From: Gramella sp. MT6
GTDB taxonomy: Bacteria; Bacteroidota; Bacteroidia; Flavobacteriales; Flavobacteriaceae
Length of the DNA: 64,000 nucleotides
Direction: 5' to 3'
Assembly (NCBI RefSeq): GCF_019357415.1
Contig: NZ_CP048410.1
Location: 3,250,501 to 3,314,500, forward strand
This document shows, one piece after another, positions 1-7,845 of the stretch (its first letter is position 1; every line of letters starts with the position of its first letter). The translations under genes were made by a program, and so were the position numbers. Below the pieces are notes generated by a model. The model ran no database searches, was not told the DNA's origin, and saw nothing but the letters and a program-made list of their open reading frames with translations.

Positions 1-736
1 CATCTTTTGTAGTGATAATAATTACACCATTTGAAGCTCGTGAGCCGTATAAAGAAGATGCAGCTGCATCTTTTAATACAGTTATGCTTTCGATATCTTC
101 TGAATTGATAGTAGAGAGAGGGTTATAACCGGTGGATCCTTCCATGAAATCACCTGCTCGAAGATTTGAGTTAGTATTGATCACCACTCCATCAAGAACA
201 TATAAAGGTTGAGTATTACCGCTAATAGAACTAATCCCTCTTATTTGGACATTTGATTTACCTCCAGGCTGACCTGAGGTAGAAATATTCATACCTGAAA
301 CTTTACCCTGAAGTGCAGTTTCAAAACTAGCCGTGGAACTTCGGGTTAGGGCTTCACTGTTTACGGTCTCTGCGGCACCTGTAAAACTTCGTTTATCTGA
401 AGATCCATAAGCGACAACCATCACTTCATTCAGCGATTCTGCGCTCTTTTCCATATTAATATTGATCTCCGTTCCAGAGCCTACGGTAATATTTACAGGC
501 TTTTTCCCAACAAATGTGAAACTTAGTACGTGACCGGAGTTAGCCTTTATAGAATATTTTCCGTCAAAATCGGTTTGTGTCCCGATTTGAGAATCTTTGA
601 TAGTAACGTTTACCCCTGGCATTGGAATTCCGTTCTCATTTAAAACAGTACCTGTAATGGTCTTTTCCTGTGCAGTGGTCAATTGCACTAATAACACTAT
701 TAAAAGTGTGAAAATAGTTTTTAATTTAATTTTCAT
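1..736 (-). CDS. SusC/RagA-type TonB-dependent outer-membrane receptor, N-terminal part (partial)
   Basis: The reading frame starts at the ATG complementary to 734-736 and runs open off the left edge, so only about 245 residues are seen. Residues 1-22 form a signal peptide ending TTAQ. Residues about 25-110 are a CarboxypepD_reg-like domain (GTVLNENGIPMPGVNV, then TDFDGKYSI), followed by a TonB box-like segment and a plug domain with QIRGISSISGNTQPLYVLDG and the typical SITVLKDAAASSLYGSRASNG. This order is diagnostic of SusC/RagA receptors, which import glycans, peptides or metal chelates through the outer membrane with TonB energy. A SusD partner would be expected downstream, off the window. 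The substrate cannot be told from this part. Confidence 0.95.
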   Translation of the reverse strand, partial: MKIKLKTIFTLLIVLLVQLTTAQEKTITGTVLNENGIPMPGVNVTIKDSQIGTQTDFDGKYSIKANSGHVLSFTFVGKKPVNITVGSGTEININMEKSAESLNEVMVVAYGSSDKRSFTGAAETVNSEALTRSSTASFETALQGKVSGMNISTSGQPGGKSNVQIRGISSISGNTQPLYVLDGVVINTNSNLRAGDFMEGSTGYNPLSTINSEDIESITVLKDAAASSLYGSRASNGVIIITTKD

Positions 737-862
737 AAATATTTGATTTTAGATAAAAATGATTGTCCGGAAAAAATTGGTGTAATACCAATGCTTCCCT
801 ATGGAAATAAAATTTATACTTCCATTAGAACGTAGCTCTATAGCTATCTTTTTAAATAAAAA

Positions 863-1285
863 TCAAATAAGGAATACTTGGTAAAAAACCTGCACATCTG
901 CGAATAGCAAAGGAGGTTTATAGTATTTATGAGGAATTTCCTGAAAAGGTAATTCATAGAGAAAATTCTCTGAAATAAATATAAGCGGAATTATATAATT
1001 GAATTGAAGAAAATCAAATGAGAATGAAGATGTTTTTAATTCATCCTGACCATCTATATTCTCTTTTTTATTTGAGCAGCAAGAATCCTTTTTGGTGTTC
1101 ATATGGCCGCGATCTTCTGCAGCACAGATGTGCATTTCACTGCTACATTTTTTAGCGGAAGAAAAAACTGCTTTTCCAACCAAAGTTTTCCCACAAAAAT
1201 GTTTTTCTACAGTAAAAGATAAAGTAGAAAATACCACTAATAATGCCAGGCTAAGGGAAATAATATTTCTAAAGCTGTTCTTCAT
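863..1285 (-). CDS. HYC_CC_PP family small exported protein
   Basis: A 140-residue protein with an N-terminal hydrophobic export segment (residues 8-26), then HFCG at 29-32, several further cysteines, a CC pair at 69-70 in DSCCSNKK, and a KPP at 123-125. This H-x-C, CC and PP pattern is that of a small Bacteroidetes family known only by these motifs and often found beside TonB receptors and metal genes. The conserved Cys and His suggest metal binding, but no function is established. It lies just upstream of the receptor gene at 1-736 and on the same strand, so the two may be co-transcribed. Confidence 0.75.
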   Translation of the reverse strand: MKNSFRNIISLSLALLVVFSTLSFTVEKHFCGKTLVGKAVFSSAKKCSSEMHICAAEDRGHMNTKKDSCCSNKKENIDGQDELKTSSFSFDFLQFNYIIPLIFISENFLYELPFQEIPHKYYKPPLLFADVQVFYQVFLI

Positions 1286-1494
1286 TCATTTCAAATATAA
1301 ACATATGTTAATACAATTAACAATATTTTTACAAGTCCATTATTAAACCACTGCTTTTCAGCTACTTAATAAAAATTTTTATTAAAAAACGAAAAATATT
1401 CTAAATTTTACATAAAAACTGAATAATATTAAATTATTTTGGGGATTGTGAAAATTATTCTTAAAACTAATCGAATTACACCTAATTTAAACTT

Positions 1495-2979
1495 ATGTCA
1501 TTTCACATAGTATCATCTTCAAACCTTGAAATAGAGATAATTGAAAAAATTATAACTGAAAAGAAAAAGTTAAAGCTAAGTGATGAAGCAAGATTAAAAA
1601 TAACCAGATCGAGAGAATATCTAGATCAAAAATTGGAGAAAAGTCAAGCTCCTGTTTATGGAATAAATACTGGGTTTGGATCATTGTGCAACGTTAAAAT
1701 TTCTCCTAATAAATTAATAGAATTGCAGGAGAATTTGGTGATGTCACATGCATGTGGAACAGGCAATGTAGTTCCAAAATCTATTATCCGATTAATGCTT
1801 TTATTTAAAATACAATCTCTTAGTTATGGCCATTCCGGCGTAACAATTGAGACCGTTAGCAGGCTAATTGATTTTTATAATAATGACGTGCTTCCAGTAG
1901 TATATGAACAAGGCTCATTGGGGGCCTCTGGGGATTTGGCCCCACTTGCTCATCTGGCGCTTCCGTTACTGGGAAAAGGAGAAGTATATTTCAAGGGGGT
2001 TAAGCAGGAATCGGCCGAAGTATTAAGGAAATTTGGATGGAACCCTATAAAATTAAGATCTAAAGAGGGATTGGCTTTATTGAATGGAACTCAATTTATG
2101 AGTGCTTATGGTATTTTCAATTTAATGAAGGGCAGGAAATTATATGAGTTGTCCAATATAATTGGAGCCGTATCTATAGATGCTTTTGATTGTAATTTAT
2201 CGCCGTTTGATGAGTTAGTTCATCTAGTACGACCACACAGAGGTCAGATTAAAACTGCAGAAAGAATACGAAAGATTTTAGAAGGAAGCGAAATTGGAAA
2301 AAGGGAAAAAAATAACGTTCAGGATCCATATTCTTTCAGGTGTATTCCTCAAGTACATGGTGCAACTAAAGATACCCTTTCCTTTGTTGAAAATACTTTT
2401 ATAACCGAGATAAATTCGGTAACTGATAATCCTAATATTTTTGTTGAAGAAGATAAAATAATATCGGGTGGAAATTTTCATGGCCAGCCATTGGCTTTGG
2501 CCTTAGATTATCTTAGTATTTCTATAGCTGAATTAGGCAATATTTCAGAACGTAGGATATACCAGTTAATCTCTGGATTAAGAGATCTTCCTCCATTTTT
2601 AGTAAATAACCCAGGTTTAAATAACGGTTTTATGATTACCCAATATACCGCTGCTAGTATTGTAAGTCAAAATAAACAATATGCTTCTCCTGCCAGTATA
2701 GATTCTATTGTTTCTTCTAACGGGCAGGAAGATCATGTGAGTATGGGAGCAAATGCAGCTACGAAAGCTCTAAAAGTGACTAATAATGTATTGACGATTC
2801 TGGCAATAGAATTATTTAATTCGTCGCAGGCACTTTATTTTAGGGAAGAAGATACCTCGCCTTTCTTAAAGGATTTTATAGAAAATTTCAGATCTAAGGT
2901 GCCAATAGTAAAAGAAGATCAAATTATGTCTTACCACATTCAAAATTCAAAGGATTTTATTTCCGCTTTTAAGGTTTAA
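1495..2979 (+). CDS. hutH: Histidine ammonia-lyase
   Basis: A 494-residue protein of the usual family length that deaminates L-histidine to trans-urocanate and ammonia, the first step of histidine use. The self-forming MIO cofactor triad Ala-Ser-Gly lies at about residues 144-146 in GSLGASGDLAP. The N-terminal YGINTGFGSL, the central GNFHGQP and the SSNGQEDHVSMGANAA segment are all signature stretches of the family. It is followed 50 bp later by urocanate hydratase on the same strand, forming a two-gene hut unit. No hutI or hutG is visible in this window. Confidence 0.97.
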   Translation: MSFHIVSSSNLEIEIIEKIITEKKKLKLSDEARLKITRSREYLDQKLEKSQAPVYGINTGFGSLCNVKISPNKLIELQENLVMSHACGTGNVVPKSIIRLMLLFKIQSLSYGHSGVTIETVSRLIDFYNNDVLPVVYEQGSLGASGDLAPLAHLALPLLGKGEVYFKGVKQESAEVLRKFGWNPIKLRSKEGLALLNGTQFMSAYGIFNLMKGRKLYELSNIIGAVSIDAFDCNLSPFDELVHLVRPHRGQIKTAERIRKILEGSEIGKREKNNVQDPYSFRCIPQVHGATKDTLSFVENTFITEINSVTDNPNIFVEEDKIISGGNFHGQPLALALDYLSISIAELGNISERRIYQLISGLRDLPPFLVNNPGLNNGFMITQYTAASIVSQNKQYASPASIDSIVSSNGQEDHVSMGANAATKALKVTNNVLTILAIELFNSSQALYFREEDTSPFLKDFIENFRSKVPIVKEDQIMSYHIQNSKDFISAFKV

Positions 2980-3029
2980 AGTACATGTTTATATAATAAT
3001 CAGAATTTTATAATAAAAATTTATTTCCA

Positions 3030-5084
3030 ATGGATTTTAAAATGCAGATTTTAGAGGGTATCCCAAATAACATACCTGCACAAAAAATATACGCCTTAGA
3101 TATTAATCATGCGCCAAAACGAAAGGAGATTTTAAACAATCAAGAAAAGAAACTCGCATTGCAAAATGCTCTAAGATATTTTGAACCTAAAGATCATGCC
3201 GCATTACTTCCAGAGTTTCTGGATGAATTGAACACCTATGGTAGAATTTACATGTATCGATATCGTCCTGATTATAAAATATACGCCAGACCTGTAGATG
3301 ATTATCCGGGCAAAAGTATACAAGCCAAAGCTATTATGCATATGATTCATAATAATTTGGACCATAAAGTAGCCCAGCATCCACATGAATTAATAACTTA
3401 CGGGGGGAATGGTGCTGTGTTTCAAAACTGGGCGCAATATAGGCTGGTAATGAAATATTTGGCTGAAATGTCTAATGAACAAACTTTAGTTATTAATTCT
3501 GGTCATCCTTTAGGGCTCTTCCCCTCCCACTCCAATGCGCCAAGAGTGGTCGTAACGAATGGTATGGTGATACCTAACTATTCCAAACCAGATTATTGGG
3601 AGAAATTTAATGCCCTGGGAGTATCACAATATGGACAAATGACAGCAGGGAGTTATATGTATATTGGACCTCAAGGAATAGTTCACGGAACAACGATCAC
3701 AGTGCTAAATGGATTACGCATGGTGGCCAAAAAATTTAACTTATCAACTGGAGCCAATCTTGGCAAGGGATCTCTATTTGTAACTTCTGGATTAGGAGGC
3801 ATGAGCGGAGCTCAGCCTAAAGCTGGAAATATTGCTGGATGCATTACTGTATGTGCTGAAGTCAACCCTAAAGCGGTAGAAGTAAGACACTCTCAGGGAT
3901 GGGTAGATGAAGTAGTAAAAGATATTAAAAGCTTAATTCTCAAAGTAAGAAAGGCAAAAGAAGAGAAAAAAATAATCTCCTTTGCTTATGAGGGAAATGT
4001 GGTCGAAGTATGGGAAGAATTTGATAAAGAAAATATTCATATAGATTTGGGCAGTGATCAGACATCCCTTCATAATCCTTGGTCCGGAGGATACTATCCA
4101 GTAGGTTTATCATTTGAAGAATCAAATCAACTTATGGCTAAAAATCCGGGTGAATTCCAAACAAAGGTGCAAGAAAGTTTGCGGAGGCATGCCGAGGCAA
4201 TTAACAATCACTCAAAAAAGGGAACTTACTTTTTTGATTACGGAAATGCCTTTTTACTGGAAGCCTCTAGAGCAGGTGCTAAGGTTCATAGAGATAAAAG
4301 TGGAAATTTAGTTGCGGCTTCTGAGGCTATAAACAAGGAAGAATTTGCCTATCCTAGTTATGTACAAGATATCATGGGACCTATGTGTTTCGATTACGGT
4401 TTTGGACCTTTTCGGTGGGTGTGTGCATCGGGTAAACCAGAGGATCTTGAAAAAACCGATTTGATTGCAACGAATGTTCTTAACAAATTAAAAGAGAGCT
4501 CCCCTGTTGAAATACAACAGCAGATGCAGGATAACATCAAATGGATTAAAGAAGCACAACAAAATAATCTAGTGGTTGGTTCACAAGCTAGAATTTTGTA
4601 CGCAGATGCTATTGGAAGAATAGAGATTGCAAAAGCTTTTAATGATGCTATCGCTAAAGGAGAAATTGGGCCGGTTGTCCTTGGGCGTGATCATCATGAT
4701 GTGTCGGGAACTGATTCGCCTTATCGCGAAACTTCGAATATCTATGACGGTTCTAAATTTACCGCAGACATGGCTATTCAAAATGTTATAGGCGATGCTT
4801 TTAGAGGAGCTACGTGGGTAAGTATCCACAACGGTGGCGGTGTAGGTTGGGGAGAAGTAATTAATGGTGGATTCGGAATGCTTTTGGAGGGTGATGAAGC
4901 ATCAGAAAAAAGACTACGCTCTATGTTGCATTGGGATGTGAATAATGGAATCACTAGAAGATCATGGGCACGAAATAAGGGGGCTATGTTTGCGATCAAA
5001 CGAGCAATGGAAATTGAACCTAAATTAAAAGTCACCATTCCAAATTTAGTTAAGGAAGAATACTTTAAAGATCTTGATATCTAA
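3030..5084 (+). CDS. hutU: Urocanate hydratase
   Basis: A 684-residue protein, somewhat longer than the classical 550-residue enzyme, as is common in Bacteroidetes. It adds water to urocanate to give imidazolonepropionate, using tightly bound NAD+. Seen motifs include YGGNGAVFQNW, VINSGHPLGLFPSH, the glycine-rich NAD-binding VTSGLGGMSGAQPKAG, the GFGPFRWVCASG stretch with the conserved Cys, and GRDHHDVSGTDSPYRET with IHNGGGVGWGEVINGGFG near the C terminus. It lies directly downstream of hutH. A stem-loop at 5124-5157 follows. Confidence 0.96.
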   Translation: MDFKMQILEGIPNNIPAQKIYALDINHAPKRKEILNNQEKKLALQNALRYFEPKDHAALLPEFLDELNTYGRIYMYRYRPDYKIYARPVDDYPGKSIQAKAIMHMIHNNLDHKVAQHPHELITYGGNGAVFQNWAQYRLVMKYLAEMSNEQTLVINSGHPLGLFPSHSNAPRVVVTNGMVIPNYSKPDYWEKFNALGVSQYGQMTAGSYMYIGPQGIVHGTTITVLNGLRMVAKKFNLSTGANLGKGSLFVTSGLGGMSGAQPKAGNIAGCITVCAEVNPKAVEVRHSQGWVDEVVKDIKSLILKVRKAKEEKKIISFAYEGNVVEVWEEFDKENIHIDLGSDQTSLHNPWSGGYYPVGLSFEESNQLMAKNPGEFQTKVQESLRRHAEAINNHSKKGTYFFDYGNAFLLEASRAGAKVHRDKSGNLVAASEAINKEEFAYPSYVQDIMGPMCFDYGFGPFRWVCASGKPEDLEKTDLIATNVLNKLKESSPVEIQQQMQDNIKWIKEAQQNNLVVGSQARILYADAIGRIEIAKAFNDAIAKGEIGPVVLGRDHHDVSGTDSPYRETSNIYDGSKFTADMAIQNVIGDAFRGATWVSIHNGGGVGWGEVINGGFGMLLEGDEASEKRLRSMLHWDVNNGITRRSWARNKGAMFAIKRAMEIEPKLKVTIPNLVKEEYFKDLDI

Positions 5085-5123
5085 TTTTATAAAACCTATT
5101 TATCTTTTTTTATTAAAAATAAA

Positions 5124-5157
5124 AAAGGATCCTACCGGAGGGAGATTAGTATCCTTT
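5124..5157. terminator. Stem-loop after hutU
   Basis: AAAGGAT at 5124-5130 and ATCCTTT at 5151-5157 form a perfect 7-bp stem with a 20-nt loop, 40 bp after the hutU stop. A T-rich tract lies upstream rather than directly after it, so it could end transcription from either side or be a processing hairpin. Confidence 0.4.
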
Positions 5158-5632
5158 AATTTAGACATAACATAAGTGAAGCATTCACTATACTTTTATA
5201 AATTACTTATTTTATCCAAAATAGTGGTATACAACATACACGGCAAGCACCACACTTAAAGCTAAAATAATATCTCGATAAATATGTGAATAATCTTGTA
5301 TCAATTATGAAATCTTTTTCGGACTATTAAGATAAATATTCAATGAATTTGTGCAAGGTAGGGTTTTCCCTTGTTTTTCAAAATTGTGTCATTTTAGTTT
5401 TTTTCTCAAAATTTCGAAATCATTTGAAGGGTACAGTGACATCAAAAGTATGCCTGGCAGAAGAAAAGTAATGGTCTTTTTTATTTTCAATTGCACGTAC
5501 TTCCTAATGCGGTAATGAATTTCTTATTTCTCATTAATTTTAAGGTTATAACATAAAGAAAGAAATGAGTCAAAACCCATACTTATAAATTGTGCTAAGA
5601 TCTTTCAGTTTTAAATGAATTTGACTTGCCAT
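5158..5632. other. Mostly non-coding spacer, with one possible tiny membrane peptide
   Basis: No long gene is visible. On the minus strand 5304-5212 there is a 30-codon frame from a TTG that encodes a single hydrophobic segment (DIILALSVVLAVYVVYHYFG). It might be a small membrane peptide but has no clear start or promoter. The remainder is AT-rich and unremarkable. Confidence 0.3.
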
Positions 5633-6640
5633 TTAAGAATTTCTTGTGTCTACCTTGCTCCAGGTCCATCCATCCTGCTGTACAAGGTTTAAAAAAATTT
5701 TACGATGATCTTTAGATTTAGTATCTAACAATTGACATCCCTTAGATTGGTCAATTAGACTAAGTTCCTTTAATCTTTGTAGGGTTGAATAGGCTGGAGT
5801 TTCATTACTGGTATTTCTAAGAGTAACCTCTTTTAATACTTCAAAATAATTCTCGAATGCAATTTCTAACGGACGTAAGTCTCCTAGCTTTGGTTTTACC
5901 CTATCATTTAAGTTAAATGCCAGAATAAGATAGGCTTCGTAAAGTCTAGCAAGTTGTAAAATAATGGCATTCTTCTCCTTATGATTATGGAAATAGTGAA
6001 TTACTGGATAAGCCCTATGTTGCTGGCTATATTTTATAATTGATCCAGATAGTTCGTCAACTTTAGAAGTAAAGGATTGAAAGCTTTTGCCATCCCAGAA
6101 GTTTAGGATTATTTTTTCAGGACTGCTCCCTAATATGCTAAGTCTTATTCCCAGTCTTCGTTGCTCTATAACTGCTGATAGTACCGGGATGAAATATGTA
6201 ACCGACATAGTTAATAGAATGAGGCCGGTAAAAGAATAAAAGCTGGTGAGAATCCTGCCCCCATTTCCGGCAGCTATAAAATCTCCCATGCCCAGGGTAG
6301 ATAAGGTATATCCACTGTAGTAAATAATTTCCAAAAGATCTGCAGAAATTTGCGTGCTACTGTTAACAATAATTCCAGGTTGCGATATCAAAATAAGGAC
6401 AAAACTAATCCACAATAAAAATACCCAGATTAAAACAATTGAAATTAACAATATATAACCTGCATGAGATAAGATTTTTGATTTACCATTACCACCGGAA
6501 ACAAAAAGGAAAAATTTCCAGAAAAGATGAGAATACCTGCTTGTTAACCAACCTCCTCCTTGCATAGACAGTGTCGTTTGAAGTATATCCAGTACTGTAG
6601 CCATATAAGCGATGATCCCTAAAGCCAGAAATATTTCCAT
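5633..6640 (-). CDS. Two-pore-type potassium channel family protein (Ion_trans_2)
   Basis: A 335-residue membrane protein. It has an N-terminal membrane helix, a second helix around residues 60-87, a pore loop with the selectivity-filter sequence TLGMGDF at 115-121 (compare TxGxGD of K+ channels), and a following helix (TSFYSFTGLILLTMSVTYF). The C-terminal 180 residues are soluble and unrecognised, probably a regulatory domain. It likely passes K+ across the inner membrane. It lies downstream of the copper genes on the same strand but after a gap of about 160 bp, so it may be its own unit. Confidence 0.8.
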   Translation of the reverse strand: MEIFLALGIIAYMATVLDILQTTLSMQGGGWLTSRYSHLFWKFFLFVSGGNGKSKILSHAGYILLISIVLIWVFLLWISFVLILISQPGIIVNSSTQISADLLEIIYYSGYTLSTLGMGDFIAAGNGGRILTSFYSFTGLILLTMSVTYFIPVLSAVIEQRRLGIRLSILGSSPEKIILNFWDGKSFQSFTSKVDELSGSIIKYSQQHRAYPVIHYFHNHKEKNAIILQLARLYEAYLILAFNLNDRVKPKLGDLRPLEIAFENYFEVLKEVTLRNTSNETPAYSTLQRLKELSLIDQSKGCQLLDTKSKDHRKIFLNLVQQDGWTWSKVDTRNS

Positions 6641-6799
6641 ATCATAAATTATTAGTCTGGTCAGCTGAAATAGAATTTAACCCTGTCATCTAAAAAAATA
6701 TTCGAGTAACGGTGAACTTTTTATCTAATCCTACCTGTTTTCTACACTCATATATAGGCAGATTTAATAATCGCTATACTGAATAATATCCATAAAATT

Positions 6800-7474
6800 T
6801 TAGTGGCTATGATTTTCAGATTCCAGATATTTACCCTGTGGGCCAACTCCTTCCAGATACACCAATTGAGCTCCATAATGTCCTGCTTCAGAAACTGAAT
6901 ATGCTGAAAAAGCCAGCACTAAAAAAACTACAATTTCAAAGATTCTGTTCCTTTTTAATAAAAACAAACTCACCAATTTTAAGGTAGCAGCGACTGCGCT
7001 GGAATAAATGGTCCATTCGGCAAATTTATCGTGCTGTTCCAATACACTTTTAGCCATTGAGGTTAAATCATGCGCATGTGGATGGGCATACACCCCGGCG
7101 ATATAGGCACCGATAAACCCTCCCCCTACGGTTAAAAGGATCACCCAATCTAAGTTTCTTTTTAAAACAAATAATTGAATTAACTGCAATATAGCTCCCA
7201 GCAATAGCAACACTATGGGAAAATGAACCACCAAAGGATGCAGATTGGGAAAATCATCAAATTCAGCTTTTACTTCATTCGTATGATTCCCTAATTCTCC
7301 CTTTTCAGGATGGTCTGCATCCTCATTAGGGTTTAATTCAGGAGTTGAAATACTATCTGCTTCCAATTGCTGCTCCTGATTGTTCGACGAGCGATCATGG
7401 TCTTCATGAGTATCCTGCGCCTGTGTAGCAAGCGTCATACTTATAAAAATGAATAAAAAGAGTATTTTTTTCAT
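6800..7474 (-). CDS. DUF2231-type membrane protein at the end of the copper operon
   Basis: A 224-residue protein with a signal peptide (residues 1-19, ending TQAQ), an acidic His/Asp/Glu-rich stretch to about residue 70, then four membrane helices starting with FPNLHPLVVHFPIVLLLLGA. HPLVVHFPIVLLLLG matches the signature of the DUF2231 group of small membrane proteins, some thought to bind haem or metals. Conserved histidines also occur in YAHPHAHDLTS and GHYGAQLVYLEG. Its position with copper genes suggests a role in metal or redox handling. The exact function is not known. Confidence 0.7.
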   Translation of the reverse strand: MKKILFLFIFISMTLATQAQDTHEDHDRSSNNQEQQLEADSISTPELNPNEDADHPEKGELGNHTNEVKAEFDDFPNLHPLVVHFPIVLLLLGAILQLIQLFVLKRNLDWVILLTVGGGFIGAYIAGVYAHPHAHDLTSMAKSVLEQHDKFAEWTIYSSAVAATLKLVSLFLLKRNRIFEIVVFLVLAFSAYSVSEAGHYGAQLVYLEGVGPQGKYLESENHSH

Positions 7475-7617
7475 GACATTACTTTACATTTTTTCATCCC
7501 TAAAAAGAGAGAATCCGGTTTTTAAGATGATTTAAATTTTATAATAAAGGGAAATGGAGGATAATTAAGAAATTCAACTAATCACTATTAAAACAAACCC
7601 CTCCATTTCCCTGGATT

Positions 7618-7812
7618 TTAATGCGAATGCTCATGTTCATCGTCGTGGTTCATCTTCTCATCATGTTCCATTTCCATACCGTCATTTTCCATCTCCTCAT
7701 GTTGCATTTCCATGTCGTCGTGATCTTCTTCTGTAGTTTCTCTACATGAGATCATCGAAAAGTTAAGCCCTGCTACTAACAAAAAGATCATTAAGGCTCT
7801 TATATTTTTCAT
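7618..7812 (-). CDS. Tiny His/Met/acid-rich lipoprotein, probable metal-binding
   Basis: A 64-residue protein with a lipoprotein signal ending at Cys23 (FSMISCRE). The mature part is almost only Asp, Glu, Met and His, including DDMEMQHEEMENDGMEMEHD and a C-terminal HEHSH. Such a composition is typical of periplasmic copper or other soft-metal buffers. It is 33 bp downstream of the multicopper oxidase gene and surely part of the same transcript. Similar Met/Asp/His stretches lie inside the oxidase itself. Confidence 0.75.
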   Translation of the reverse strand: MKNIRALMIFLLVAGLNFSMISCRETTEEDHDDMEMQHEEMENDGMEMEHDEKMNHDDEHEHSH

Positions 7813-7845
7813 CTGTTTATAGTTTTAGAATTGTAACGAAATTGT

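Noticed and set aside
1092..1346. Plus-strand ORF over the HYC_CC_PP gene
   Set aside because: It is antisense to a better supported gene with an export signal and family motifs.
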